Assembly: GCF_900114995.1 (NCBI RefSeq)
Contig: NZ_FOUX01000001.1
Span: 372,001-436,000, forward strand
Direction: 5' to 3'
From: Chitinophaga sp. YR627
GTDB taxonomy: Bacteria; Bacteroidota; Bacteroidia; Chitinophagales; Chitinophagaceae
DNA length: 64,000 nucleotides
Shown here: positions 16,961 to 24,292 of the stretch, in pieces
Layout of the letters: each line of letters starts with the position of its first letter
Position numbering within the stretch: position 1 is the stretch's first letter
The notes under the pieces: model-generated
What the model was told of the DNA's origin: nothing
What the model saw: only the letters and a program-made list of their open reading frames with translations
Databases searched by the model: none
Translations under genes and position numbers: made by a program

Positions 16961-17371
16961 ATGAAGTATATAATTGGGGGCATTAGTATTTTGGTGTTGT
17001 TTATAACGACGTTTCTGTTTCGTAATACCTCAAAGAGGTTATACTTAAAGAACAACACAGGAAAAGTAATAACGATCGTTTTGGAGGATAGTTTGCCCGG
17101 TGATAAAGAAGGGACAATGCTGGCATTTCTAACTGCACTTAACGGAAAACGCATAGCGCCAGGGCATGTTACTATAAACTTTGGTAAAGGGACCTGGAAT
17201 AAATCTGAGGAAAAAGATTTGAAGAGGCTTTTGCATCACATTACTGTGCATTCAGAGGATGGCATTGATAGGTTTAAACTGCCTGGAGATATTCCTGTTG
17301 GCCACGGTTTGTTAATACCGGAATTGATAGTGACAATAAAGCCGCCGAAAAAAGCATCAATCGGGAAATAA
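16961..17371 (+). CDS. Small membrane-anchored hypothetical protein
   Basis: A 136-residue protein with one N-terminal membrane segment (IIGGISILVLFITTFLF, residues 4-20) and a soluble remainder with several beta strands (LYLKNNTGKVITIVLED, GHVTINFGKG, GLLIPELIVTI). No family is recognised. It may be a periplasmic or cytoplasmic-face anchored protein; the orientation cannot be told. It follows the SDR gene after 300 bases and precedes a terminator-like hairpin. Confidence 0.6.
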   Translation: MKYIIGGISILVLFITTFLFRNTSKRLYLKNNTGKVITIVLEDSLPGDKEGTMLAFLTALNGKRIAPGHVTINFGKGTWNKSEEKDLKRLLHHITVHSEDGIDRFKLPGDIPVGHGLLIPELIVTIKPPKKASIGK

Positions 17372-17467
17372 TATCAACCCCCTGCTATTATAGGTTATTA
17401 TCTGTAACGACAGAATATTAATATCTATGTTCGTTCCTGACCGGAGAGGCACTTCATACAAAGAAGA

Positions 17468-17545
17468 AACCCGACCTTTTGAGATTATGTTCAGGAAGTC
17501 GGGTTTTGTGATCCCGTATGTGGGAAATTCAAGCCAGATTGTTGA
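17468..17545. repeat. Hairpin plus tRNA-3'-end-like sequence, copy R1
   Basis: A hairpin with an 8-bp stem (aacccgac / gtcgggtt) is followed by gtgatcccgtatgtggga and then aattcaagccagattgttga. The second part is shared with copies R2 and R3 and looks like a decayed tRNA acceptor and T-arm read on the minus strand. It has no D-arm or anticodon arm, so it is not a working tRNA. Confidence 0.55.
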
Positions 17546-17817
17546 TGAACTAACTTCAATTCAAATTACTCTTCCAAACAATGCTACAAATATATAGAGC
17601 CTCCATTATTGGAGATTCGATAATAGTAATCCTTCATTAACATCCCATGTCTTACACGATTTTAAAAGATTTTTGAAAAGGAGATTTTGTCTGAAGGTTC
17701 AGATGCCCGGTTTTAATTCCCAATCATATCCCTGCGTGTTGATCATACTGCGGCTGCTGATTTTCCCTATTTGTTCTTTGTCATAAAAGTGTAAGTTTCT
17801 AAAGGTAGTTTGTAGGG

Positions 17818-17837
17818 ATTTAGGTAAATGCCTAAAT
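17818..17837 (+). promoter_or_regulatory. Probable ArsR operator
   Basis: Palindrome ATTTAGG-TAAATG-CCTAAAT with perfect 7-bp arms, ending 7 bases before the ArsR-type start codon. A partial copy (attacctaaataac) occurs just ahead of the next gene near 18179. Fits autorepression by the ArsR-type protein. Confidence 0.55.
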
Positions 17838-17844
17838 TCGTTGA

Positions 17845-18150
17845 ATGAAATTGCTCGAAATAATTAAATCATTATCTAACCAAACTCGTCTGAATATTCT
17901 TACCTGGTTGAAAGATCCGTTTGCTTATTTTCCTGCGGAGGAATTGGTGGATTACAGTCCGGCGTTAGGTGTCTGTGTGTCTGATATTGCTAATAAGGCA
18001 GAAATGTCTATTCCGACGGTTTCAGTTTACCTTAAAAATATGTCAGCGGCAGGTCTTTTGGTGGCAACAAGAAAGGATCAGTGGACATATTATAAGCGTA
18101 ATGAAGAAGCAATACAACAGTTAGTTGAGTTGATCAAAGAAAGCTTATAA
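17845..18150 (+). CDS. ArsR-family winged-helix repressor
   Basis: A 101-residue protein with the ArsR/SmtB-type winged helix: MKLLEIIKSLSNQTRLNILT at the start, the recognition region VSDIANKAEMSIPTVSVYLK, and a wing ending in RKDQWTYYKRNE. The classical metal-binding CVC motif is absent; only one Cys lies near the recognition helix, so it may respond to an organic or redox signal. A perfect palindrome overlaps its translation start region. It heads a three-gene cassette with an oxidoreductase and an NTF2-like protein. Confidence 0.88.
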   Translation: MKLLEIIKSLSNQTRLNILTWLKDPFAYFPAEELVDYSPALGVCVSDIANKAEMSIPTVSVYLKNMSAAGLLVATRKDQWTYYKRNEEAIQQLVELIKESL

Positions 18151-18200
18151 AATTTTTTTAGACATAGAATTAGAAAATTACCTAAATAACTAAATGTATT

Positions 18201-19169
18201 ATGAAAGCAGCAGTGCTCAACGAGTTCGGCTCGGTTGAAAAGTTTGAAATATTAGATGTCCCAATCCCCAAGCCGGGATTTAATGAAGTACTTGTAAAAG
18301 TGTTGGCTACATCAGTGAATCCGCTGGATTATCAGGTCCGCCGGGGGGATTATAAAAATGATTTGCAGCTTCCGGTTATCACCGGGCATGATGTGTCCGG
18401 CGTGATAGTAGAGATAGGAAAGGGCGTCAAAAATTTTAAGGTCGGTGATGAGGTATATTATACACCAGAAATTTTTAACGGACACGGAAGCTATGCGGAA
18501 TATCATTGTGCTAATGAGTCAATAATTGGTATCAAACCGAAAAACGTAAGCCATTTAGAGGCCGCAACATTTCCTTTAGCAGCTGGTACTGCCTGGGAAA
18601 TGCTTTACTCCAGGGCACAACTTAAGATCAATCAAACGATTTTGATACACGGTGGTGCAGGCGGTGTCGGGATACCCACTATTCAAATGGCAAAGGCTAT
18701 GGGGACAATCGTTTATACGACGGCGAGAACTATACATCATCAGTTTCTCAAAGAATTAGGGGCAGATCATATCATTGACTATGAGAAGGAAAATTATGTC
18801 GATGTAATTTTAAATCTGACCAATAATAAAGGTGTAGACGTCGTAATCGATACGGTAGGTGGTGAAACACTTGCTGACAGTGGTAAGGTTCTGAGTCAGA
18901 TGGGACAGGTCGTAACAATAGTTGATATTGAAAAGCCGCAAAACCTGATCCATGCCTGGGGGAAGAATGCCACTTACCATTTTGTATTTACCAGGCAGAA
19001 TAGAAATAAGCTGGACGAACTCACAAAATTAATAGAGTCGGGGAAGCTGAAGCCTGTGCTAAATAAAGTCTTCCAATTATCGGAAATAGCTAAGGCGCAC
19101 AGCTTACTCGAATTTAAAGAAGGTGATAAAAACTTCTACGGAAAGATTGGTGTACAGATAGGCGATTAA
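18201..19169 (+). CDS. NADPH-dependent quinone-reductase-like oxidoreductase (MDR superfamily)
   Basis: A 322-residue medium-chain dehydrogenase/reductase. The GroES-like N-terminal domain contains VLVKVLATSVNPLDYQVRRG and PVITGHDVSGVIVEIG. The Rossmann part has the nucleotide motif GGAGGVG (about residues 153-159). Catalytic and structural zinc ligands of alcohol dehydrogenases are missing, which places it with zinc-independent quinone oxidoreductases (QOR-like). It starts 50 bases after the ArsR-type gene and is probably controlled by it, perhaps for detoxifying quinones or enones. That function is inferred from family and operon only. Confidence 0.88.
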   Translation: MKAAVLNEFGSVEKFEILDVPIPKPGFNEVLVKVLATSVNPLDYQVRRGDYKNDLQLPVITGHDVSGVIVEIGKGVKNFKVGDEVYYTPEIFNGHGSYAEYHCANESIIGIKPKNVSHLEAATFPLAAGTAWEMLYSRAQLKINQTILIHGGAGGVGIPTIQMAKAMGTIVYTTARTIHHQFLKELGADHIIDYEKENYVDVILNLTNNKGVDVVIDTVGGETLADSGKVLSQMGQVVTIVDIEKPQNLIHAWGKNATYHFVFTRQNRNKLDELTKLIESGKLKPVLNKVFQLSEIAKAHSLLEFKEGDKNFYGKIGVQIGD

Positions 19170-19178
19170 AAAAATCAT

Positions 19179-19508
19179 ATGAATAATCAAGATATTTTAA
19201 CAGCGGCGAACAGAGCTTTGACAGAAGGAAATTACGACGAGTTCATTACTTACTGCGCGGAAGATATCAAATGGGAATGCGTAGGTGAAAGAACTTTTAA
19301 CGGGAAAGCCGAATTGCTTGCGTACATAAGCTCTACTTATGATGGATTGGCATTTACGACGGAAAATTATATCAGAGAGAAAGATTTTGTAGTTGAGCTT
19401 GGGCAGATCGTATTTGAAAAGAACGGCGAGTCAAAAGAATGTTCTTATTGCGACGTTTGGCGTTTTAAGGATGGGATGATTAGTCAGGTAACTTCATTTG
19501 TGATTTGA
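19179..19508 (+). CDS. NTF2-like/SnoaL-type small protein
   Basis: A 109-residue protein with the NTF2-like cone fold pattern: an N-terminal helix pair (ANRALTEGNYDEFITYCAED), the strand IKWECVGERTFNGK, then a helix KAELLAYISSTYDG and final strands ECSYCDVWRFKDGMISQV. Such proteins are SnoaL-like hydrolases, isomerases or ligand binders. It starts nine bases after the oxidoreductase stop, so the two are co-transcribed and may act on related compounds. Confidence 0.8.
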   Translation: MNNQDILTAANRALTEGNYDEFITYCAEDIKWECVGERTFNGKAELLAYISSTYDGLAFTTENYIREKDFVVELGQIVFEKNGESKECSYCDVWRFKDGMISQVTSFVI

Positions 19509-19832
19509 GAAGGCTTGATAGAAAAGCACTAATTCAAAAAGCTTGGAATAAAACAGGGGACTTCCCAATAAATCCTTTACTCGCCCTCGTTAAGTGACTG
19601 GCACTTTACGAAAACAAAAAGCCCGACTTCTTTTCGAAGCCGGGCTTTCGTGATCCCAAGTATGGGAAATTCGAACCAGATTGTTGACGTTTTATCCAAA
19701 ATTTGCCATCTTAAGATTTAAGTAGAGCAAAATAATATCATAAAAGTTCGAGGATCATTTTAGGGTGTCTGCAGATGGTAAATAAGGATCTGAGTTGGAA
19801 TTCGTGTATGTACAACACTATCATAGACAGTT
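19509..19832. other. Intergenic region with island boundary repeat R2
   Basis: 324 bases between convergent gene ends. It carries the second boundary repeat (19612-19687). The remainder has no ORF or RNA that I can recognise. Confidence 0.55.
19612..19687. repeat. Direct copy of the tRNA-Lys terminator and tRNA end, copy R2
   Basis: Bases 19612-19657 match 25676-25721 at 45 of 46 positions. The match covers the terminator hairpin (agcccgacttc / gaagccgggct) and the first bases of the tRNA-Lys 3' end (tgatccc). After that, R2 continues as the degenerate tRNA-like tail shared with R1 (gggaaattcgaaccagattg). Same orientation as the tRNA copy, so the two form direct repeats around about 6 kb of cargo. 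Confidence 0.75.
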
Positions 19833-20354
19833 TTATTTCTGATCACCTGCTAGAACTTTCATTAAGTCTGACATTCCTTTTTCATCTTTAGACCTTACAT
19901 CCACATGTGAAAAGTAAGTCTGAGTATTTGGGGCCCAATCAAAATATATGCCTGCCTCTTTTAGCCTCATCTCCTCAGATTGTTCTCTTGTTAATTTCAA
20001 AGATTGTTCAAAAATTTGATGGGCTTTCGACTCAAAGGTCTCAATAAAAATCTCAAGTAAGTACTCACCAGCCAAAAATGGGTAGTCTGTTTGCTCATTG
20101 GGCAACAAAAAGTGATGATTGCAAGCAATACCCATTTTACTAATGAATAAACCACTTCCCCTTACAAGACTTTTGTCATCATAAATCCAAACGTTAAAAC
20201 TCTGAACTGATTCACCTCTACTAAGGCGAATAAACATATTCTGAATATATTGCCCTTTATCAGAAGTGCTGTACAATAATGTCCGAATAAACACCTTGTT
20301 GTGTCGTTCGCCGCCACCATCCGGTCCGAAGAAAATAATAGTTGGTTCAGTCAT
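19833..20354 (-). CDS. Hypothetical protein downstream of the CBASS operon
   Basis: A 173-residue soluble protein (MTEPTIIFFGPDGGGERHNK...) with many beta strands (YSTSDKGQYIQNMFIRLSRG, QSFNVWIYDDKSLVRGSGLF, FLAGEYLLEIFIETFE), which suggests a beta-sandwich. It has no signal peptide and no recognised domain. It lies last on the CBASS strand, 195 bases beyond the Cas2-like gene and inside the same boundary repeats, so it may be part of the defence cargo. It could equally be an independent passenger. Confidence 0.6.
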   Translation of the reverse strand: MTEPTIIFFGPDGGGERHNKVFIRTLLYSTSDKGQYIQNMFIRLSRGESVQSFNVWIYDDKSLVRGSGLFISKMGIACNHHFLLPNEQTDYPFLAGEYLLEIFIETFESKAHQIFEQSLKLTREQSEEMRLKEAGIYFDWAPNTQTYFSHVDVRSKDEKGMSDLMKVLAGDQK

Positions 20355-20387
20355 TTTACCTTTCTACTTCTTATTCTTGTAAGCCCA

Positions 20388-20433
20388 AAAGTGCAAATCG
20401 AAATGATAAGAAAGTGCAAATCGAAATGATAAG
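20388..20433. repeat. Tandem duplication of a 23-base unit
   Basis: Two adjacent perfect copies, 20388-20410 and 20411-20433, with core gtgcaaatcgaaatgata. It lies in the gap between the 173-residue gene and the Cas2-like gene, just upstream of the former on the coding strand. Confidence 0.8.
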
Positions 20434-20549
20434 TGCAGCTAGTAATAGTATTACTGTTACACAATTAAAGGCGGTCATTAAAAAAAGTATTTCTCCAAAA
20501 TTTAACTTGATTTGATCAATCTGTAAATCGCTTGCTTACTAATAATCAA

Positions 20550-20828
20550 TTATCGCGCATTCCAATCAAAATTTGAAGCCAACTCCGCACAAAATACCAC
20601 GTCTTTGCCACCATTGTGTTTTGTGATAATGCTACAAACTTCATCACAAACAATTTTGGTACTTGTCGCTTCATATTTTAATAAAGTGGTATTCGGAAGC
20701 TTTTGATTAACTGGAGTATTATCAGACAATATTACTCCTTGAATAATATCTTTATAGCCAAGTTGTTTCAGTTCGTCTTTTATTTCTTTATGGTTTCTTA
20801 TGATATCATACGTAACGATCACATTCAT
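20550..20828 (-). CDS. Cas2/VapD-like small protein in the CBASS operon
   Basis: A 92-residue protein. The start MNVIVTYDIIRN matches the first strand of the Cas2/VapD ferredoxin-like fold, including the Asp in the YDI position. It is followed by a helix (HKEIKDELKQLGYKDIIQGV) and later strands (TTLLKYEAT, KDVVFCAEL). It starts 24 bases after the TIR-STING stop, so it should be in the same transcript. There is no CRISPR array or other cas gene in the window. A role as CBASS accessory, regulator or antitoxin-like factor is inference from position; the fold assignment rests on weak similarity. Confidence 0.55.
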   Translation of the reverse strand: MNVIVTYDIIRNHKEIKDELKQLGYKDIIQGVILSDNTPVNQKLPNTTLLKYEATSTKIVCDEVCSIITKHNGGKDVVFCAELASNFDWNAR

Positions 20829-20852
20829 AAATTGAGTTATTTATAGTAAACA

Positions 20853-21827
20853 TTATGCTAACGACGCATCGGAGTGAACAGCAATATATTCCCTTGTCGC
20901 CACATTTCTACTTATCAAATACTTGAGCACTTTAGCAAAATTTTCTAATTCCCTTTTTTCTAAATAATCCAAATCGAAATCCTGACCGACAAGATTAGTT
21001 GGTAGATAAAGTTTTAAACTTTCGACTATCGTACTCAACGTTGAGGGGATATCCGATAGATGTATGTCAATCGGATTATCCTGATTGGCATCAGGTGGGT
21101 CAATTTTAAAATGGAATGGGTAGCCCCTGGCTCCACGAATTGCCGGGTTTGAAGAAGTAGTTGCTTTACTTAGCCCATGTTTTTTGTTATAAAGTGTTGT
21201 AAAATTCCCTACGCCGTTATCGTCCAAGCTCTCGGGAATAATTACATCAATTTTAAAGCTTTTAACCTTCATCTTTTTTCCTTCAATCTCTATACTTTCA
21301 GTGGTATGAAGTTCTTCGCACACCCTTTTTAAAAAGCTATTATAGTACCCAATTGCTAACGCTGTAGATGGTAACAAGCCCAATTGGCTCATTTCACTGG
21401 ATTTCTCTATCTGCACAGCTATACTTTCGACAATCTTATCTAATGAATTGTATTGACCGGTGGTTCTACTGAACTTGGCAACCGTTATGCCATCTAAATC
21501 GGACGGCAGGTCAGCATCCTCTTCAGCAATCAAATAACATTTTTCTGCACCTGCCGCTCCCAAAAACAAACCAAATTCAAAAATCACATTATCACGGGGC
21601 TTTGTCAGAGACTCACCCCTTTGCTTCGTCAAATCGTCTTTGGTGGCAATCAAAATTGAAAAATCAGCGAGCCTGGTTTGCTTAATCAACGAATCTAAGC
21701 CGCTTTTATTTAGAGTGAATGCGTCAGTCCAGGGAATACATTCTACGTCGCTACCAAGTAAATCAACTATCTCATTTAATATTGAAAGTTGCTCGGATGA
21801 TGATCCGATAAAAATTCTTTTTTTCAT
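20853..21827 (-). CDS. cap13: TIR-STING effector of a CBASS antiphage system
   Basis: A 324-residue protein with two domains. Residues 1-140 are a TIR-like NADase domain of the nucleotide-binding type, opening KKRIFIGSSSEQL and including PRDNVIFEFGLFLGAA; Glu84 in the IFE motif is the likely catalytic residue. Residues about 148-324 match bacterial STING: LLPSTALAIGYYNSFLKRV corresponds to the ligand-pocket and dimer helix, KVKSFKIDVIIPES to the next strand, RGARGYPFHF to the lid region, and DIPST (259-263) to the pocket Asp/Thr pair known from bacterial STING. The C-terminal helix EKRELENFAKVLKYLI also fits. In known systems a cyclic dinucleotide, typically c-di-GMP, drives filament formation, NAD depletion and abortive infection. 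The start overlaps the nucleotidyltransferase stop by ATGA, so translation is coupled. Confidence 0.88.
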   Translation of the reverse strand: MKKRIFIGSSSEQLSILNEIVDLLGSDVECIPWTDAFTLNKSGLDSLIKQTRLADFSILIATKDDLTKQRGESLTKPRDNVIFEFGLFLGAAGAEKCYLIAEEDADLPSDLDGITVAKFSRTTGQYNSLDKIVESIAVQIEKSSEMSQLGLLPSTALAIGYYNSFLKRVCEELHTTESIEIEGKKMKVKSFKIDVIIPESLDDNGVGNFTTLYNKKHGLSKATTSSNPAIRGARGYPFHFKIDPPDANQDNPIDIHLSDIPSTLSTIVESLKLYLPTNLVGQDFDLDYLEKRELENFAKVLKYLISRNVATREYIAVHSDASLA

Positions 21828-22879
21828 AGCTGGATATGTGAGTTTCTAAGGTCAAACAAAATTGCATCTATCTCCGTCATTAGGTTTTTCAGGCTCTGAA
21901 TTTTATCTGGTTTACCTAAAAAAATGTATTCACGGCCATCTACAGACTTGAGGCTGTTAGCGGCATTAACATCATCGACTAACCTTTTCAGCTGTTGATA
22001 TAAAACTGGAACCAACTGATAAAAGGTTGAGTACTGGTATTTTGCTACCTGTATGTCGTAGCAGATCGCATTACAATCAAAGCTGGAAAGATCAATTACC
22101 AATCCCGACTTCGCTTTGATGTTTTTCAAGAAACGTATCATTTTCTTAAGGCGACCGGATGTTTCTGCACTTTTGGTATTGACTCTTTCGATACTCACAA
22201 ATGGATAGTCCACTTTACCTTTTACATGTTCATGCTTATTGTAAACCTGTATGCCTCTATTATCACCCTTGTTATTAATGATGGAGACAACATCGTCATA
22301 CCAATTTGCTATCACTACATCTACATCTCTCTTAAGATCCTTATTATTAATCCTTATGGATTTGGGTTTACTAGTATCACATACCGAATATTTTTGCGAA
22401 AGAATGGTTTCACTATTGATACGGAGTTGATATAAATCATCTAAAGCGTTTCCGCTATACCCACCTATATTCGTTTCATACTGCAGTTTTTGCACCTGGG
22501 CAGTTTGGTAATTATAACTTTCGTTTAATGCCCTGCTGACTCCAGCGCTGTCCCAACTGTAAAATTTATCCGAGATAACAAGTAGATCAATATCACTGTA
22601 TCCCCTGATATGTGTATCGGTCATCACCGATCCCTGATAACGAAATATCGCATCGGTTATACCTCCGCTGGTCAAATGGGTTTTCACTCGTTCTCCTGCA
22701 TCTTTACTGCGTTGTGTATAGGCCGGTTCAACTGCATTCATAGCATAACGTACATACTCTACTACATCGGAATAATTAATACTGGAAAGTTCCTCATTAA
22801 TCGATTTTTCAAAAATCAGACTTTCCGGGTCAAGCCTGCTACGAAGCTGGCGGGTAAGCTCTTTATAGTTCTGTGGCAC
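21824..22879 (-). CDS. cdnE: CD-NTase (cGAS/DncV-like nucleotidyltransferase) of a CBASS system
   Basis: A 351-residue cyclic-oligonucleotide synthase. The nucleotidyltransferase motif is GS at residues 83-84 followed by IRGYSDIDLLV with Asp96 and Asp98; the third acidic position is in KRDVDVVIA (Asp185 or Asp187). A helical C-terminal domain with the TSGRLKKMIRFLKNIKAKSG stretch and FDCNAICYDI fits the OAS1-C-like half. The start codon is GTG with a strong Shine-Dalgarno (aggagg, 7 bases upstream), rare among its neighbours. The fusion partner gene is TIR-STING, so c-di-GMP is the expected product by analogy with known STING-linked CdnE enzymes. The clade letter is a guess. Confidence 0.87.
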   Translation of the reverse strand: MPQNYKELTRQLRSRLDPESLIFEKSINEELSSINYSDVVEYVRYAMNAVEPAYTQRSKDAGERVKTHLTSGGITDAIFRYQGSVMTDTHIRGYSDIDLLVISDKFYSWDSAGVSRALNESYNYQTAQVQKLQYETNIGGYSGNALDDLYQLRINSETILSQKYSVCDTSKPKSIRINNKDLKRDVDVVIANWYDDVVSIINNKGDNRGIQVYNKHEHVKGKVDYPFVSIERVNTKSAETSGRLKKMIRFLKNIKAKSGLVIDLSSFDCNAICYDIQVAKYQYSTFYQLVPVLYQQLKRLVDDVNAANSLKSVDGREYIFLGKPDKIQSLKNLMTEIDAILFDLRNSHIQL

Positions 22880-24292
22880 GATGATCCTCCTTTTTTATTT
22901 GAGTTGATAATTTTTTGTATAGCGAAGCTATCAGGCAGACTACCGTGTCTCTCGAAATTCCTGGATTTTTTAAATTGAATTGTACACATTTTTGCATATG
23001 CTGGAAATTTGATTTGAGAATCCCTTTACATTTAACTTGCGCCGGTTAAGATTTAATACGTACGATTGGGCTGAAATTAGCTTAAGTCTGCGCTGAAATA
23101 TCAAGGCAGCGATCTTCACCGCAGATGGTTTAATCAAATTGTGTCAAATAAAATGTAATGCACTTAATTTATTTTTTTAAAGTACTGAGTGACGGCAAGT
23201 ATATTGAGGTCATTAAAGCGCAGCAGAATACAGTGTTAATAATTATCCATAATATTTCATTTCGCATATTTTTACGAATGTCAAGGTCTATCCAGTCATC
23301 CCTGTACTAGCTGTTCATTTAAATTTCTATTGCATGGAATTGTGACTTACTATAGATTTTGAAGGTTAAGAGATAATTGTAATATCGTGAATAGTACCTC
23401 ACATGAAACACGAGCAATTTAAATACAATCAATCATGCGCTGGTTAATGCAAAGTTAATGTCCCTAGACTCAGGAATTTTCCCCTTTTTGCACCGGAAAA
23501 ATCCTCTACTCCTCAGTAACTGTATGCGCCAAACCAGGATCGTTTGACAAGAGGCCCCGCATTATAGGATTCGCTTAGGGATTTCTGGACGGAGATAATG
23601 CTTTTTTGCTTGTAATCTCTCCTTGGCGCAACATTTTGTTGTATGCCGGCTAAATCTGTAAGTCAAGATTCCACTCGCTTAGCACTTTCGTTATTTTATC
23701 TCGAATTACTCTAGTTATTGGTATTGCATTGGTTCAGTAATCCGGAAGATAAAGCGAAAGATAGAATTAGATGTTCCTTGTGAAGAGGATGATGATATGA
23801 TGGTTGTTGAGTGTGCTGAACGCTAAGGAGACTCGAATCAGCTAGGCGATTGGAATTCAATACACCACAGAAAATCCCTAAAAACAAAAACGCTCCAAGT
23901 CATTGAACTTGAAGCGTTTAATTTCCAGTGATCCCAGGTATCGGAAACTCGAACCAGATTATGCAGGGATTATCTTGCTTGAACAGTTCTAATCCAAAAT
24001 AAGTTATAATAACGCCATAAGGGTCGAGTCATATCGCCAGGCTATTCAATTACAAGTATCTTGATATCCGCGGACGAACCAAATCTCCACCGCCATTCAC
24101 CTTAAACATGATGTTAAAATGATCCGTCTGATTAAATAAGTAAAGGCAAAACCATGATAACTCCAAACAAAACATCCCCAGTTTATTGCGAAGCAATTTG
24201 ATGGCATTAGCAATCTGCTTTTTTTACAGCTTCTTCTGAAATGATTTCAATATAACATAGTCCAAGCCCAGGAAATGTGTGAAATATGTAGT
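22880..24292. other. 1.4-kb gene-poor region between CBASS and TIR genes
   Basis: AT-rich sequence with no complete gene. It contains boundary repeat R3. Around 23710-23825 a frame reading GSVIRKIKRKIELDVPCEED followed by a stop looks like a gene remnant, but frames overlap and it is weak. On the minus strand, 24053-24223 is open for 57 codons in the frame of the TIR gene and ends in NGGGDLVRPRISRYL; this may also be a remnant. The right part near 22880-22960 would hold the promoter of the nucleotidyltransferase gene. Confidence 0.5.
23888..23960. repeat. Hairpin plus tRNA-3'-end-like sequence, copy R3
   Basis: A 13-bp stem with one mismatch (aaacgctccaagt / acttgaagcgttt) is followed by gtgatcccaggtatcggaaa and ctcgaaccagatt. 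The hairpin sequence differs from R2 and the tRNA copy, but the tRNA-like tail matches R1 and R2. It separates the CBASS module from the TIR gene module. Confidence 0.55.

Larger units (their letters stand above)
17372..17844. other. Intergenic region with island boundary repeat
   Basis: 473 bases with no gene. It holds the first tRNA-like boundary repeat (17468-17545) and, at its right end, the ArsR operator. The middle part is AT-rich and looks non-coding. Confidence 0.55.

Noticed and set aside
17508..17545. Possible tRNA genes at 17.5, 19.65 and 23.93 kb
   Set aside because: Only the acceptor/T-arm-like part is present; D-arm and anticodon arm are missing, so they are treated as decayed copies.
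20550..20828. CRISPR-Cas locus because of the Cas2-like protein
   Set aside because: No array, cas1 or effector gene is in the window; the gene belongs to the CBASS transcript.
22880..24292. Retron or other noncoding-RNA-based defence element in the gene-poor gap
   Set aside because: No reverse transcriptase gene is nearby and no msr/msd-like structure could be supported by eye.
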